Source: Pelagibacterium lacus
GTDB lineage: Bacteria > Pseudomonadota > Alphaproteobacteria > Rhizobiales > Devosiaceae
Assembly (NCBI RefSeq): GCF_003345525.1
Contig: NZ_QQNH01000015.1
Location: 1-64,000, forward strand
Direction: 5' to 3'
DNA length: 64,000 bases
Position numbers and translations under genes: made by a program. This document shows, in pieces, positions 7,956-17,258 of this stretch (the stretch's first letter is position 1; each line of letters begins with the position of its first letter). Under the pieces are notes generated by a model, which did not search any database, was not told the origin of the DNA, and worked only from the letters and a program-made list of their open reading frames with translations.

Positions 7956-9173
7956 CTATAGCGGCAGGCCCTTGAGCAGCTTGGCGCCGCCCGTTCCCGC
8001 CGCCTGGGCGATGATCCCTTCCTTGAGCGGCCCGATGCGATCGACGATCGAAAGCCCGAAATCGCGCAGGCCGCGCAAGGGGGCCGCATCGTTGGAAAAC
8101 AGCCGGTTGAGCCCATCGGTCGCCACGGCCATGAGCGCGGTGTCGGCCTGGCGGCGGCTCTCATAGCGTTCGAGAACGCCGAGCGCTCCGATATCCTCCC
8201 CCAGCCGCGCCGCATCCACCAGCACTTCGGCCAGGACGGCCACGTCCTTGAGGCCGAGATTGAGCCCCTGGCCGGCCAGCGGATGGATCACATGCGCCGC
8301 ATCGCCGACCAGCGCCAGGCGCGGCGCGGCGAATTTATGCGCCATGAGCAGGTGCAGCGGAAAGCTCTGCACGGCATCGAGCACCTCGACCGCCCCGAGA
8401 CTGGTCCCCATCGCCGCTTCGATCTCGCGCGCCAGATCTTCGGGCCGCATGGCGAGGAGCCCGGCGGCGCGCTGGGGCGATTCGGCCCAGACCAGCGACG
8501 AGCGGTCACCGCTGAGCGGCAGCGAGGCAAAGGGGCCCGCCGGGCGGAAATGCTCATAGGCGAAATCCCCGTGCGGCAGGCTGTGCCCTATGGTCGTCAC
8601 CACCCCCGATTGCCGGTAGTCATGGCTGAAGCTCCTGATGGCGGCGAGGCCGCGCAGGGTCGAGCGCCCGCCATCGGCGGCGATGACGAGCCGCGCCGAA
8701 AGCGAGCGGCCGTCCGCCAGCGTGACCGCAGCCAGCGGGCCCGACCCGTCAAAGCCCGCCACCGCGCCGGGCGCGACGATATCGATGCTGCCGGCGCAGG
8801 CCGCGATGAGCGCCCCGGTGCTGGCGGTGTTGGGCACCATGTGCGCGATGGGCGCGCCGGGAGATTCCGGCTCCTCGAAGGCCAGCAATACCGGCCGGGC
8901 CAGATCGCCCTCTCCCGAATCGGTGATGCGCATGCCGCGCACCGGGTTGGCGTCCGGCGCCATCCGGTCCCAGAGTCCCAGGGCCTCGAAAAGATGCCTT
9001 CCGCCGGCCGCAATGGCCGAGGCGCGCAGATCGGTGGGGACGGCCAGGGCCCGCCTGTCGAGCAGGCCCAGCCGCAGCCCGGGCAGGAAGCTCACCAGCG
9101 CATGGGCCAGCGTCAAGCCTACCGGCCCACCGCCAACGATGAGGACGTCATAGGCGCTCTGGCTCGACTTCAT
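7956..9173 (-). CDS. UbiH/UbiF-type FAD-dependent hydroxylase (ubiquinone pathway)
   Basis: The 405-residue flavoprotein monooxygenase is of the UbiH/UbiF/UbiL group that hydroxylates the ubiquinone ring. It shows the FAD dinucleotide motif VLIVGGGPVGLTLAHAL near residue 9, VIAADGGRST in the middle and the GD motif LVGDAAHVIHPLAGQGLNLG near 300. The start at 9173 is chosen for the AGGAGG box just upstream; longer in-frame starts lack family similarity. Which ring position it modifies cannot be told from sequence, so no symbol is given. It is divergent from the ammonium transporter across 272 bases. Confidence 0.9.
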   Translation of the reverse strand: MKSSQSAYDVLIVGGGPVGLTLAHALVSFLPGLRLGLLDRRALAVPTDLRASAIAAGGRHLFEALGLWDRMAPDANPVRGMRITDSGEGDLARPVLLAFEEPESPGAPIAHMVPNTASTGALIAACAGSIDIVAPGAVAGFDGSGPLAAVTLADGRSLSARLVIAADGGRSTLRGLAAIRSFSHDYRQSGVVTTIGHSLPHGDFAYEHFRPAGPFASLPLSGDRSSLVWAESPQRAAGLLAMRPEDLAREIEAAMGTSLGAVEVLDAVQSFPLHLLMAHKFAAPRLALVGDAAHVIHPLAGQGLNLGLKDVAVLAEVLVDAARLGEDIGALGVLERYESRRQADTALMAVATDGLNRLFSNDAAPLRGLRDFGLSIVDRIGPLKEGIIAQAAGTGGAKLLKGLPL

Positions 9174-9387
9174 CGGATCACCTCCTGTACTGCCCGGCCG
9201 AGTGTATAGCGCGCCGCTGCGACGACAAAGGGGCAGCATGGCCGCAGGGACCGATGATCGATTTTTCAGCAATTTCATCAATCATGATCAATTATTGGGC
9301 GAAATGAACCGGGAGCATGGCGACTTCCCGCCCGCCGATCTCTGAAAAAGGATTTCTTCTCAACGGCTTGAATGCAGTTGCATCGCT

Positions 9388-9404
9388 CTGGCACGGCGCT
9401 TGAG
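9388..9404 (+). promoter_or_regulatory. Sigma-54 (RpoN)-type promoter for the ammonium transporter
   Basis: CTGGCACG-GCGC-TTGAG matches the -24/-12 consensus YTGGCACG-N4-TTGCW, with an exact -24 element and GA in place of GC at -12. It lies about 42 bases before the amtB ATG, so transcription would begin near 9415. A short ATGCA-GT-TGCAT inverted repeat sits just upstream (9372-9383). The match fits nitrogen control through NtrC, known for amtB genes, but is inferred. Confidence 0.65.
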
Positions 9405-9445
9405 TCCGAAGGAGCACCCGGATTGCCTTTAGGAGAAGAACGATC

Positions 9446-10792
9446 ATGAAGCCCATCACACCCAGAACAGCAGGCATGGCGGCGCTGGCCCTCCTGCTGG
9501 TCGCCCCGGCTGCCCTGGGGCAGGAGATCCAGCCCTCCGGCGCCGAAGCCGCCGCCGACGTGCCCGTCGTCGTCAAATACATCCTCGACAGCTTCATCAT
9601 GGTGCTGGGCGGCATCCTCGTCATGTGGATGGCGGCCGGCTTTGCCATGCTCGAAGCGGGGTTCGTCCGCAGCAAGAACGTCTCCATGCAGCTGCTCAAG
9701 AACATCACCATGTATTCCCTCGCCTGCCTGGCCTATTACCTCATCGGCTACCGCATCATGTATCCGGGCGATGGCTGGAGCATAGACGGCATTCTGGGCG
9801 CCTTCGGCATCGCCGTGCTCGAGCCGGTGGGCCTTGCCGCCGCCGACGCCGATCTGGACTATGCCACCACCAGCTCGGATTTCTTCTTCCAGGTGATGTT
9901 CTGCGCCACCGCGGCCTCCATCGTGTCGGGCACGGTCGCCGAACGCATCCGGCTCTTTCCCTTCCTCATCTTCGTCGCTGTCCTCACCATGTTCATCTAC
10001 CCCATCCAGGCCTCGTGGAAATGGGGCGGCGGCTTTCTCGATGCCAATGGCTTTCTCGATTTCGCCGGCTCGACGGTGGTGCACTCAGTGGGCGGCTGGG
10101 CGGCACTGGCCGGCGCGCTCATCCTCGGCGCGCGCCGGGGGAAATATGGCGCGGACGGATCGGTCAATGCCATGCCGGGCTCGTCCATGCCCCTGGCCAC
10201 GCTGGGCATGTTCATCCTGTGGATGGGATGGTTCGGCTTCAACGGCGCCTCCCAGCTCGCCATCGGGTCGGTCGGCGACATCGCCGATGTGGGGCGCATC
10301 ATGGCCAACACCAATTCCGGCGCCATCGGCGGCGCGCTGGCGGCCATGCTCGTCACCTACGCCATCTATAAACGCGTCGACCTGACCCTGGTCATCAACG
10401 GGGCGCTGGCCGGGCTCGTCTCGGTGACGGCCGAACCCCTCACCCCCGGGCTCGGCGCCGCCTGCCTCATCGGCGCAGTGGGCGGGGTCATCGTCGTCCT
10501 CGCCGTACCGCTGCTCGACCGGCTGCGGATCGACGACGTGGTCGGCGCCATCCCCGTGCACCTCTTCGCGGGCATCTGGGGCACCATCGCGGTGGTGTTC
10601 ACCAACCCCGACGCCAATATCGCCGTCCAGGTGATGGCCATCATGGTGGTGGGCATCTTCGTCTTCGGGGCCAGCAGCATCGTCTGGTTCATCCTCAAGG
10701 CCAGCATCGGCCTGCGGCCCTCCGAGGACAACGAAGCTCTGGGACTCGACAAGGCCGAAATCGGGGTCGAGGCCTATCCCGAATTCCACTGA
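9446..10792 (+). CDS. amtB: Ammonium transporter (Amt family)
   Basis: A 448-residue Amt/Mep/Rh channel in the inner membrane. A cleavable signal peptide (about 1-25, ending ALGQ) precedes roughly eleven membrane helices. The pore twin histidines appear at about residues 213 (VVHSVGG) and 372 (HLFAGIWG), and FGFNGAS and NTNSGAIGG are family signatures. AGGAG stands 10 bases upstream of the ATG. No glnK gene lies beside it, unlike most proteobacterial amtB loci, so its PII partner must be elsewhere. A sigma-54-type promoter precedes it and a strong hairpin follows. Confidence 0.94.
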   Translation: MKPITPRTAGMAALALLLVAPAALGQEIQPSGAEAAADVPVVVKYILDSFIMVLGGILVMWMAAGFAMLEAGFVRSKNVSMQLLKNITMYSLACLAYYLIGYRIMYPGDGWSIDGILGAFGIAVLEPVGLAAADADLDYATTSSDFFFQVMFCATAASIVSGTVAERIRLFPFLIFVAVLTMFIYPIQASWKWGGGFLDANGFLDFAGSTVVHSVGGWAALAGALILGARRGKYGADGSVNAMPGSSMPLATLGMFILWMGWFGFNGASQLAIGSVGDIADVGRIMANTNSGAIGGALAAMLVTYAIYKRVDLTLVINGALAGLVSVTAEPLTPGLGAACLIGAVGGVIVVLAVPLLDRLRIDDVVGAIPVHLFAGIWGTIAVVFTNPDANIAVQVMAIMVVGIFVFGASSIVWFILKASIGLRPSEDNEALGLDKAEIGVEAYPEFH

Positions 10793-10807
10793 AACGGCTC
10801 GACGACA

Positions 10808-10831
10808 GGGGTCCGGAGCCATCCGGACCCC
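10808..10831 (+). terminator. Hairpin after amtB
   Basis: GGGGTCCGGA-GCCA-TCCGGACCCC is a perfect 10-bp stem with a 4-base loop, beginning 15 bases after the amtB stop. No T-run follows, so it may be a Rho-assisted end or a 3'-stabilising structure. Confidence 0.55.
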
Positions 10832-10868
10832 GCATCCGCGCGCCCGCCGCGCAGGATTGGTGAAAATG

Positions 10869-10889
10869 CCCCGCCCCGCTAAGGCGGGG
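10869..10889 (+). terminator. Second hairpin between amtB and ftsK
   Basis: CCCCGCC and GGCGGGG pair across a 7-base loop, followed by TTAACC. Together with the hairpin at 10808 it separates amtB from ftsK. Confidence 0.4.
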
Positions 10890-10951
10890 TTAACCATGCC
10901 CGATTAGGCTGGGGCCCGAGATCAGTATTGCGTAACCGCCCGGCTGCCCGA

Positions 10952-13531
10952 ATGACCCTGCATTCCACATCACCCCTGGACGACAGAAGCTCCTCCTCTC
11001 CGGCGCTCTCCATCACCATTCCGGTCCGGCTGATCGGCGTGGTGCTCGCGGCGCTGTCGGCGGTGGTGCTGGTCTCGCTGGCCTCATGGTCGGTCGATGA
11101 TCCCTCCTTTTCCTACGCCACCGACAAGCTGGCCGAAAACTGGCTCGGCCCGTTCGGCGCCAGCCTCGCCGACATCGCCTTCCAGCTGATCGGCCTTGCC
11201 GCGCCCCTGTTCGTCCTCTCCCCGCTGGTGTGGTCCTGGTCGCTGATTCGCCGCGTGGTCCCCTCCTATCTGGGCATCCGCTTCACCGGCTGGATGCTGG
11301 GCACCCTGCTGGCCACCGGCGCGCTGGCCAATTTCCCCACGCCAGAAAGCTGGCCGCTGCCGCTCGGCCTGGGCGGGTTCACCGGCAATCTGTTCGTCAC
11401 CCTCTATGCCAGCGTCATGGGCACGGCGCCCGAGGGCATCGCCGCAATGGTCTTTGCCGCCCTGCTCGGTGTGCCGGGCCTCGCCGCCCTGTGGCTCTCG
11501 GCCCGTTCCCGCCCGGCCTTTGAAAGCGAGCCCCGGCTTCCCGTGCGCGCCAAACCGACCGGCGCCCGCCGCGCCCCGGCGCCGGAACCCGAGATCGAGG
11601 ACGAGCCCGATTCGCCGGCCCTGTTCGATGTGGCCATCGGCTTTGCCGCCCACACCGCCTATGGCGCCCGGGCCGCAATCCGGCGCATCTTCGCCCGCAA
11701 GCACCCCGAAGCGCCCCAGCGCGGCTGGCAGGCCGATGATTTCGAGCCGCCGCTGGAGCCGCAACCGGCCCATGATCGCCTGGGCCGCACCCCTATCGAG
11801 CCCCCGCTGGAGCCCGACTGGCAGCCGGAAGCCCATGACGAGGCCGGCTATGACGACTATGTCGAAGCCGACCAGCCCTTCGACCAGGACGACGATATCG
11901 GGCGGCTGATCGCCAATGAACGGCCCATGGGCAAGCCGCGGGTCACCGCCCCCGCCGCCCGGCCGACCCCATCGCCCCGCCAGCTGCGCGAGGCGCAGAC
12001 GTCGTTCCTGCCCAGCGACGGCTTCGAATTGCCGCCCCTCGAGCTCCTGGCCCTGCCCGCCGCCAACCAGCTGCCGGCCGAGCACCATCCCGCGGCGCTC
12101 GAGGACAACGCCAAGCGCCTCGAAGGCGTGCTCGAGGATTTCGGCGTCAAGGGCGACATCATCAATGTCCGCCCCGGCCCGGTCGTGACGCTCTATGAGC
12201 TCGAACCCGCCCCGGGCATCAAGTCGAGCCGGGTGATTTCCCTGGCCGACGACATCGCCCGCTCCATGAGCGCCATTTCGGCCCGCGTCGCCGTGGTGCC
12301 GGGCCGCAATGCCATCGGCATCGAGCTGCCCAACAAGACGCGCGAAACCGTGTTCCTGCGCGAGCTTCTGGCCTCCACCGATTTCGACACCTCCAAATCC
12401 AAGCTGCCCATCTGCCTCGGCAAGACCATTGGCGGCGAACCGATCATCGTCGATCTCGCCCGCATGCCGCACCTGCTGATCGCCGGCACCACCGGCTCGG
12501 GCAAGTCGGTGGGCATCAACACCATGATCCTTTCGCTGCTCTACAAGATGAGCCCCGAGCAGTGCCGACTGATCATGATCGACCCCAAAATGCTCGAGCT
12601 CTCGGTCTATGACGGCATCCCGCACCTTCTGACCCCCGTGGTGACCGACCCTGCCAAGGCGGTGGTGGCGCTCAAATGGGCGGTGCGGGAAATGGAGGAC
12701 CGCTACAAGAAGATGAGCAAGATCGGCGTGCGCAATATCGACGGCTTCAATGCCCGCGTCGCCGAAGCCTCCGCCAAGGGCGAGACGATCACCCGCACCG
12801 TGCAGACCGGCTTCGACCGCGAGACCGGCGAGGCGATCTTCGAAAGCGAGCAATTCGATCTCGAGCCGCTGCCCTTCATCGTCGTCATCGTCGACGAGAT
12901 GGCCGATCTGATGATGGTGGCCGGCAAGGACATCGAAGGCACCATCCAGCGCCTCGCCCAGATGGCGCGCGCGGCAGGCATTCACATCATCATGGCCACC
13001 CAGCGCCCCTCGGTCGACGTGATCACCGGCACGATCAAGGCCAATTTCCCCACCCGCGTCTCCTTCCAGGTGACCTCCAAGATCGACAGCCGCACCATTC
13101 TGGGCGAACAGGGCGCCGAGCAGCTGCTGGGCAATGGCGACATGCTCTACATGGCCGGCGGCGGCCGCATCAAACGCCTGCACGGGGCGTTCGTGGCCGA
13201 TGGCGAGGTGGAGGACATCGTTTCGCACCTCAAGAACCAGGGCACCCCGGAATATCTCGAATCCATCACCATGGAGGACGAGGACGGCCAGGGGAGCTTT
13301 GACGATGACGGCGGGTTCGGGGGCTCGGGGGACGAGCTTTACGACAAGGCGGTCAACATCGTGCTGGCCGACAAGAAGGCCTCGACCTCCTATATCCAGC
13401 GCCGCCTGTCGGTGGGCTACAACAAGGCCGCCACCCTGATCGAGCGCATGGAGCAGGAAGGCATCATCTCCCCGGCCAACCACGCCGGCAAGCGCGAGGT
13501 GCTGATCGGGGACAATGCCGACGGCTATTGA
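10952..13531 (+). CDS. ftsK: DNA translocase FtsK
   Basis: The 859-residue septal DNA pump coordinates chromosome dimer resolution with division. Four N-terminal membrane helices (about 20-185) are followed by a Pro/Glu-rich linker (about 190-370), the RecA-like motor with Walker A GTTGSGKS near 512-519 and Walker [11 protein letters not shown] near 645, then a gamma winged-helix domain (about 795-855) that reads KOPS. The ATG at 10952 has no clear ribosome-binding site; a TTG at 10928 is an alternative. The linker is short compared with E. coli FtsK, as usual in alphaproteobacteria. Confidence 0.95.
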   Translation: MTLHSTSPLDDRSSSSPALSITIPVRLIGVVLAALSAVVLVSLASWSVDDPSFSYATDKLAENWLGPFGASLADIAFQLIGLAAPLFVLSPLVWSWSLIRRVVPSYLGIRFTGWMLGTLLATGALANFPTPESWPLPLGLGGFTGNLFVTLYASVMGTAPEGIAAMVFAALLGVPGLAALWLSARSRPAFESEPRLPVRAKPTGARRAPAPEPEIEDEPDSPALFDVAIGFAAHTAYGARAAIRRIFARKHPEAPQRGWQADDFEPPLEPQPAHDRLGRTPIEPPLEPDWQPEAHDEAGYDDYVEADQPFDQDDDIGRLIANERPMGKPRVTAPAARPTPSPRQLREAQTSFLPSDGFELPPLELLALPAANQLPAEHHPAALEDNAKRLEGVLEDFGVKGDIINVRPGPVVTLYELEPAPGIKSSRVISLADDIARSMSAISARVAVVPGRNAIGIELPNKTRETVFLRELLASTDFDTSKSKLPICLGKTIGGEPIIVDLARMPHLLIAGTTGSGKSVGINTMILSLLYKMSPEQCRLIMIDPKMLELSVYDGIPHLLTPVVTDPAKAVVALKWAVREMEDRYKKMSKIGVRNIDGFNARVAEASAKGETITRTVQTGFDRETGEAIFESEQFDLEPLPFIVVIVDEMADLMMVAGKDIEGTIQRLAQMARAAGIHIIMATQRPSVDVITGTIKANFPTRVSFQVTSKIDSRTILGEQGAEQLLGNGDMLYMAGGGRIKRLHGAFVADGEVEDIVSHLKNQGTPEYLESITMEDEDGQGSFDDDGGFGGSGDELYDKAVNIVLADKKASTSYIQRRLSVGYNKAATLIERMEQEGIISPANHAGKREVLIGDNADGY

Positions 13532-13655
13532 GCGGAACCGACCGGGCGCACGAGGAGTTTACCGCCCGGCGCGCGGGCGCTTCCCGCTCCTGCCGCAATT
13601 GGCTTCTACCCAGCATCCTCAAGGGGCATGATCTGCTTTTGACCGGAGTCTCGCG

Positions 13656-14291
13656 ATGATGATTCGCCTTCTCGCCGCCACTCTCGCCGCCTTGATCGGC
13701 GTTGCGCTCGCCATCATGCCGGCATCGGCCCAGGCCGTCAGCCTTTCGCCCGACGAGGAATTCGTGCTGCAGGAGATTTCCCGCCACAATTCCGAGATCC
13801 GCACCATGGCCGGGCGCTTCGTGCAGATCGACAGCCAGGGCGGCCGCATCGAAGGCACGTTCTGGCTCAAGCGCCCCAACAATGTGCGCTTCCGCTACGG
13901 CCCGCCCAGCCGCGAGGAGATCATTTCGCAAGGGTCGGGCTTTTACGTCATCGACCGCGAGGCGCGCACCCAATACGCCTATTCCCAGGAAAACGTGCCC
14001 CTGCGCCAGTTCCTCGGCGACACGGTGAGCCTCATCAATTCCAACCTGACCGATGTGGTGATGTCCGAGACCCATGTCTCGGCGATGATCGCCGACGACA
14101 GCCCCATCGGCACGGTACAGGTCTCGCTGATCTTCGAGCGGGCGACCCTCGATCTGGTGCAGTGGAGCCTTATCGAGCCCTCGGGCGTGGAAACGACCTT
14201 TTCTATCTACGACACCCAGAAGGGCGTCGACATCCCCGACCAGTATTTCCGCATCGACCCGACCTATCGCTCGGTGAACGCCCAGAACTGA
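13656..14291 (+). CDS. lolA: Outer-membrane lipoprotein carrier protein LolA
   Basis: A 211-residue periplasmic protein with a signal peptide (about 1-27, ending SAQA) and a LolA-type beta-barrel fold. MAGRFVQIDSQGGRIEGTFW and PNNVRFRYGPPSREE resemble alphaproteobacterial LolA. LolA shuttles lipoproteins from the LolCDE complex to the outer membrane. The gene follows ftsK by 124 bases, in which a 7-bp inverted repeat (13542-13569) is the only structure seen. A long inverted repeat separates it from xthA. Confidence 0.9.
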   Translation: MMIRLLAATLAALIGVALAIMPASAQAVSLSPDEEFVLQEISRHNSEIRTMAGRFVQIDSQGGRIEGTFWLKRPNNVRFRYGPPSREEIISQGSGFYVIDREARTQYAYSQENVPLRQFLGDTVSLINSNLTDVVMSETHVSAMIADDSPIGTVQVSLIFERATLDLVQWSLIEPSGVETTFSIYDTQKGVDIPDQYFRIDPTYRSVNAQN

Positions 14292-14327
14292 TCGGGGCTT
14301 TACCCGGCGCGGCGCCATGGCCATAAA

Positions 14328-14358
14328 GGCGGCTCGTCCATTCCTTGCCCGAGCCGCC
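14328..14358. repeat. 9-bp inverted repeat abutting the xthA start
   Basis: GGCGGCTCG (14328-14336) and CGAGCCGCC (14350-14358) are perfect complements around a 13-base loop, ending one base before the xthA ATG. It may end the lolA transcript or fold over the xthA ribosome-binding region; no Shine-Dalgarno sequence is visible outside it. Confidence 0.5.
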
Positions 14359-14359
14359 C

Positions 14360-15160
14360 ATGCCCTCTCTCGCCACCTGGAACATCAATTCGGTGCGCCT
14401 GCGCCTGCCGATCGTCCTCGACTTCCTCGGTCAGTACCGCCCCGACGTGCTGTGCCTGCAGGAAATCAAATGCACCAATGACCAGTTCCCCGCCAAGGCG
14501 CTGGCCGATGCGGGCTATCCGCACCAGGCGGTGCACGGGCAGAAGGGCTATCACGGGGTCGCCACCATCTCGAAAAGCCCGCTCGACGAAATCCAGGCGC
14601 GCGGCTTTTGCGACATTCCCGACAGCCGCCACGTCTCGGCGCGGGTCGATCTGGGCCGTGGCGTCTTCACGGTGCACAATTTCTATATCCCGGCCGGTGG
14701 CGACGAGCCCGACCCGACCATCAACCCCAAATTCCGCCACAAGCTCGATTTCCTTGCCGAAATGGAGCAATGGTTCGACGATCTGGTGTTCGACGACCGG
14801 CAGCTCATTTGCGGCGATTTCAACATTGCGCCGCATGAAAACGACGTCTGGAGCCACAAGCAATTGCTCAGGGTGGTCTCGCACACGCCGGTGGAGACCG
14901 AAGCGCTGCAGCGCCTCCTCGCCCGGCGCAACTGGGTCGACCTGGTGCGCCAGCACATCCCCATCGAGGAAAAGCTCTATTCCTGGTGGAGCTACCGCGC
15001 CAAGGACTGGGACATTTCCGACCGGGGACGCCGGCTCGACCATATCTGGTCGACCCGCGACATCGCGGCCCATGCCCGCGCCGCCCATGTGCTGCGCCCG
15101 GCCCGCGGCTGGTCGGACAAGCCCTCCGACCACGTCCCGGTGATCGTCGAATTCGCCTGA
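14360..15160 (+). CDS. xthA: Exodeoxyribonuclease III
   Basis: A 266-residue AP endonuclease/3'-5' exonuclease for base-excision repair. Family motifs are clear: ATWNINSVRLRL at the start, LQEIKC with the metal-binding Glu near 35, the CGDFNIAP Asp/Asn pair near 151-154, RRLDHIW and the terminal SDHVPV catalytic Asp-His. ATG 14360 is preferred to an in-frame TTG at 14345, which lies in the hairpin loop. The stop codon directly abuts the stop of the convergent cyclic-nucleotide-binding gene. Confidence 0.94.
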   Translation: MPSLATWNINSVRLRLPIVLDFLGQYRPDVLCLQEIKCTNDQFPAKALADAGYPHQAVHGQKGYHGVATISKSPLDEIQARGFCDIPDSRHVSARVDLGRGVFTVHNFYIPAGGDEPDPTINPKFRHKLDFLAEMEQWFDDLVFDDRQLICGDFNIAPHENDVWSHKQLLRVVSHTPVETEALQRLLARRNWVDLVRQHIPIEEKLYSWWSYRAKDWDISDRGRRLDHIWSTRDIAAHARAAHVLRPARGWSDKPSDHVPVIVEFA

Positions 15161-15607
15161 TCAGGACGAAAAGCGGCCGCCCAGCGTGGCGATCGATTCG
15201 AGATAGCGCGTCAATTCGCCCCGCAGGGTGTCGGCGACCCCCTGGGCCAGCTCGGGATGGGTGCGCAGCAGTTTCATGAAGGCCTCGCGCGGCACGAGCA
15301 GCACGCTGCTGGTGCGGGTGGCGACGATGGTGGTGGCGCGGGGCTTGTCCAGCATCAGGCCGATTTCCCCGATCAGGGCCGGCGGCGTGATGCGGTAGCG
15401 CGGGCCGCCCTCGCCGCTGCCCGCCTCCAGCTGCCCCGACACCAGCACATGCGCCCCGCCGACGCTGGCCCCGGCCTCGGATAAAACATCCCCCGCCATC
15501 AGCCGCTGCTCCTGGCAGACGAAAGCGAGGAGGCGCAGATGCTCGTCATTGAAATGGGCGAACAGCTCAAGCTCGCGAAATGCGGCCATCGCCGTTTCAT
15601 CGTCCAT
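15161..15607 (-). CDS. Cyclic nucleotide-binding (CNMP/CRP-like) domain protein
   Basis: A 148-residue protein consisting of one cyclic-nucleotide-binding domain. GEIGLMLDKPRATTIVA near 95-111 is the phosphate-binding cassette with the conserved Glu and Arg, and SSVLLVPREAFMKLL follows. It lacks the CRP-type DNA-binding helix-turn-helix, so it is not a classical regulator; its effector or partner is unknown. The ATG at 15607 is chosen because residues upstream show no family similarity. It follows the response regulator on the same strand with a 77-base gap containing two inverted repeats. Confidence 0.85.
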   Translation of the reverse strand: MDDETAMAAFRELELFAHFNDEHLRLLAFVCQEQRLMAGDVLSEAGASVGGAHVLVSGQLEAGSGEGGPRYRITPPALIGEIGLMLDKPRATTIVATRTSSVLLVPREAFMKLLRTHPELAQGVADTLRGELTRYLESIATLGGRFSS

Positions 15608-15648
15608 CGCGGCCCCCGGACATGGTTGGAACCCTATCCATGCCATAA

Positions 15649-15680
15649 TTTGCCGGGCTGGCAAAGGTTTAGGCCTAAAC
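15649..15680. promoter_or_regulatory. Two adjacent inverted repeats before the CNMP-domain gene
   Basis: TTTGCC-GGGCT-GGCAAA (15649-15665) is followed by the perfect 14-bp palindrome GTTTAGGCCTAAAC (15667-15680). They fill the gap between the response-regulator stop (15685) and the cyclic-nucleotide-binding gene. They may be an operator, or the first may end the regulator transcript; no exact known motif is recognised. Confidence 0.4.
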
Positions 15681-15684
15681 TGCG

Positions 15685-16368
15685 TCAGGGAACCAGCCGA
15701 TAGCCCCCTTCTTCGGTGACCAGCAGCCGCGCATTGGAGGGATCGCGCTCGATCTTCTGGCGCAGGCGGTAGATATGAGTCTCCAGCGTATGGGTGGTCA
15801 CCCGGTTGTTGTAGCCCCACACTTCGGCCAGCAGCACATCGCGCGAAATGGTCTTGGACCCCTGGCGATAGAGATATTTGAGGATCGAGGTTTCCTTGTC
15901 GGTGAGCCGGATCTTGCTGCCGTCGCTGCTTTCCAGCAGCTTGGCCGAAGGCTGGAAACTGTAGGGCCCGATGGTGAAGATGACGTCCTCGCTCTGGTCG
16001 TGCTGGCGCAGCGCGGTGCGCATGCGGGCCAGAAGCACCGAGAAGCGGAACGGCTTGGTGACATAGTCGTTGGCGCCGCTTTCCAGCCCCTGGATTTCGT
16101 CGGCCTCGCTGTCCTGCCCGGTCAGCATGATGACCGGAGCGCGAAAACCGTCATTGCGCAGCAGTTTTAGCCCCTCGCGCCCGTCCATGTCGGGCAGCCC
16201 CACATCGAGCAGCATGAGGTCGATGCGCTCACCGGTGGCGATCTGGCGCGCCTGGGCCACCGTTCCGGCCTCGACGATATCGAACTCGCGATAGGGCTCG
16301 AGCTGGCCGACGAGGGCGGCGCGCAGATCGGCGTCGTCATCGACGATGAGGAGGCGGCGCTTGTTCAT
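15685..16368 (-). CDS. OmpR/PhoB-type response regulator (possibly CenR-like)
   Basis: A 227-residue two-domain response regulator. The receiver has acidic residues Asp10-12, phospho-acceptor Asp55 ([10 protein letters not shown]), Thr83 and Lys105 (VTKPF). The C-terminal winged helix (about 130-227) ends with [18 protein letters not shown], typical of OmpR/PhoB. No sensor kinase is adjacent. The sequence and its place near leuS and xthA recall the essential envelope regulator CenR of alphaproteobacteria, but I cannot confirm orthology, so no symbol is given. ATG 16368 is chosen over an upstream Met because homologues begin at [12 protein letters not shown]. Confidence 0.9.
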   Translation of the reverse strand: MNKRRLLIVDDDADLRAALVGQLEPYREFDIVEAGTVAQARQIATGERIDLMLLDVGLPDMDGREGLKLLRNDGFRAPVIMLTGQDSEADEIQGLESGANDYVTKPFRFSVLLARMRTALRQHDQSEDVIFTIGPYSFQPSAKLLESSDGSKIRLTDKETSILKYLYRQGSKTISRDVLLAEVWGYNNRVTTHTLETHIYRLRQKIERDPSNARLLVTEEGGYRLVP

Positions 16369-16469
16369 GGCTGGCAAATCTCCGTCGCGAGGGGTGGGAC
16401 CCATACTCTCCATTCGATTCTATACGCTGCAATCGGGGGTTAGGGCCGCTCCCGCCGATCACATGCACG

Positions 16470-17144
16470 TTATCGCGCGCCGAACAGCGCCGATCCGACC
16501 CGCACCTGGGTGGCGCCCATCAGGGCCGCCGTTTCGAAATCACCGCTCATGCCCATCGACAATTGCCCCACCCCGGCCGCGCGGGCCAGTTCGGCCAGTT
16601 GCGCGAAATAGGGGCCGGGCGCCGCATCGGCCGGCGGGATGCACATCAACCCAACGATATCGAGGCCATAGCGATCCCTGCACCGGGCAACGAAATCGAC
16701 GGTCTCGTCCACCGCGATTCCGGCCTTTTGCGGCTCGGCGCCGATATTGACCTGCACGAAGCACGGCAGATGCCGGTCCTGCCTGGCCATTTCCGCCCCG
16801 AGCTTTTGCGCCAGCCTGTCCCGATCGACGCTTTCGATGACGTCGAACAGCGCCACGGCGTCGGCGACCTTGTTGGTCTGCAGCGGGCCGATGAGGTGGA
16901 GGACGATATCGGGATGGTCGGCGCGCAGGCCCGGCCATTTGCCTTGCGCCTCCTGCACCCGGTTCTCGCCGAACCGGCGCTGCCCGGCCGCGATCAGGGG
17001 GGCGATCGCCTCGGCTCCGAAGGTCTTGGAGACGGCGACCAGATGCGGCGCCGCTCCTCCCTCGATCCGGCCGGCGGCCGCCGCCAGGCGGGCGAGGATA
17101 TCAGCGAGCCGCTGGGCGGCGGTTTCCGGGATGTTCGAACTCAT
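16470..17144 (-). CDS. yggS: YggS/PLPBP family pyridoxal-phosphate homeostasis protein
   Basis: A 224-residue single-domain PLP-binding protein with the alanine-racemase N-terminal barrel fold. The PLP lysine is Lys40 in [27 protein letters not shown] and [20 protein letters not shown] are family hallmarks. It buffers PLP and affects amino-acid/keto-acid balance, without known enzyme activity. ATG 17144 is used. It is divergent from leuS across 114 bases. Confidence 0.94.
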   Translation of the reverse strand: MSSNIPETAAQRLADILARLAAAAGRIEGGAAPHLVAVSKTFGAEAIAPLIAAGQRRFGENRVQEAQGKWPGLRADHPDIVLHLIGPLQTNKVADAVALFDVIESVDRDRLAQKLGAEMARQDRHLPCFVQVNIGAEPQKAGIAVDETVDFVARCRDRYGLDIVGLMCIPPADAAPGPYFAQLAELARAAGVGQLSMGMSGDFETAALMGATQVRVGSALFGAR

Positions 17145-17258
17145 GACAATGACGGCCCCTGCGGCTGGCAATGGTTGACCTTGCGGCGCTTTTCTGGTGA
17201 TGGTCGCCTACCCAATTTTCCCTCTTCCCTCAAGTCAGGGCCGCGACCGGTTTATTCA

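Noticed and set aside
11084-13483. Long open frame antisense to ftsK (about 800 codons)
   Set aside because: Product is His/Gly/Asp-rich with no family similarity; a by-product of GC-rich codon use opposite a real gene.
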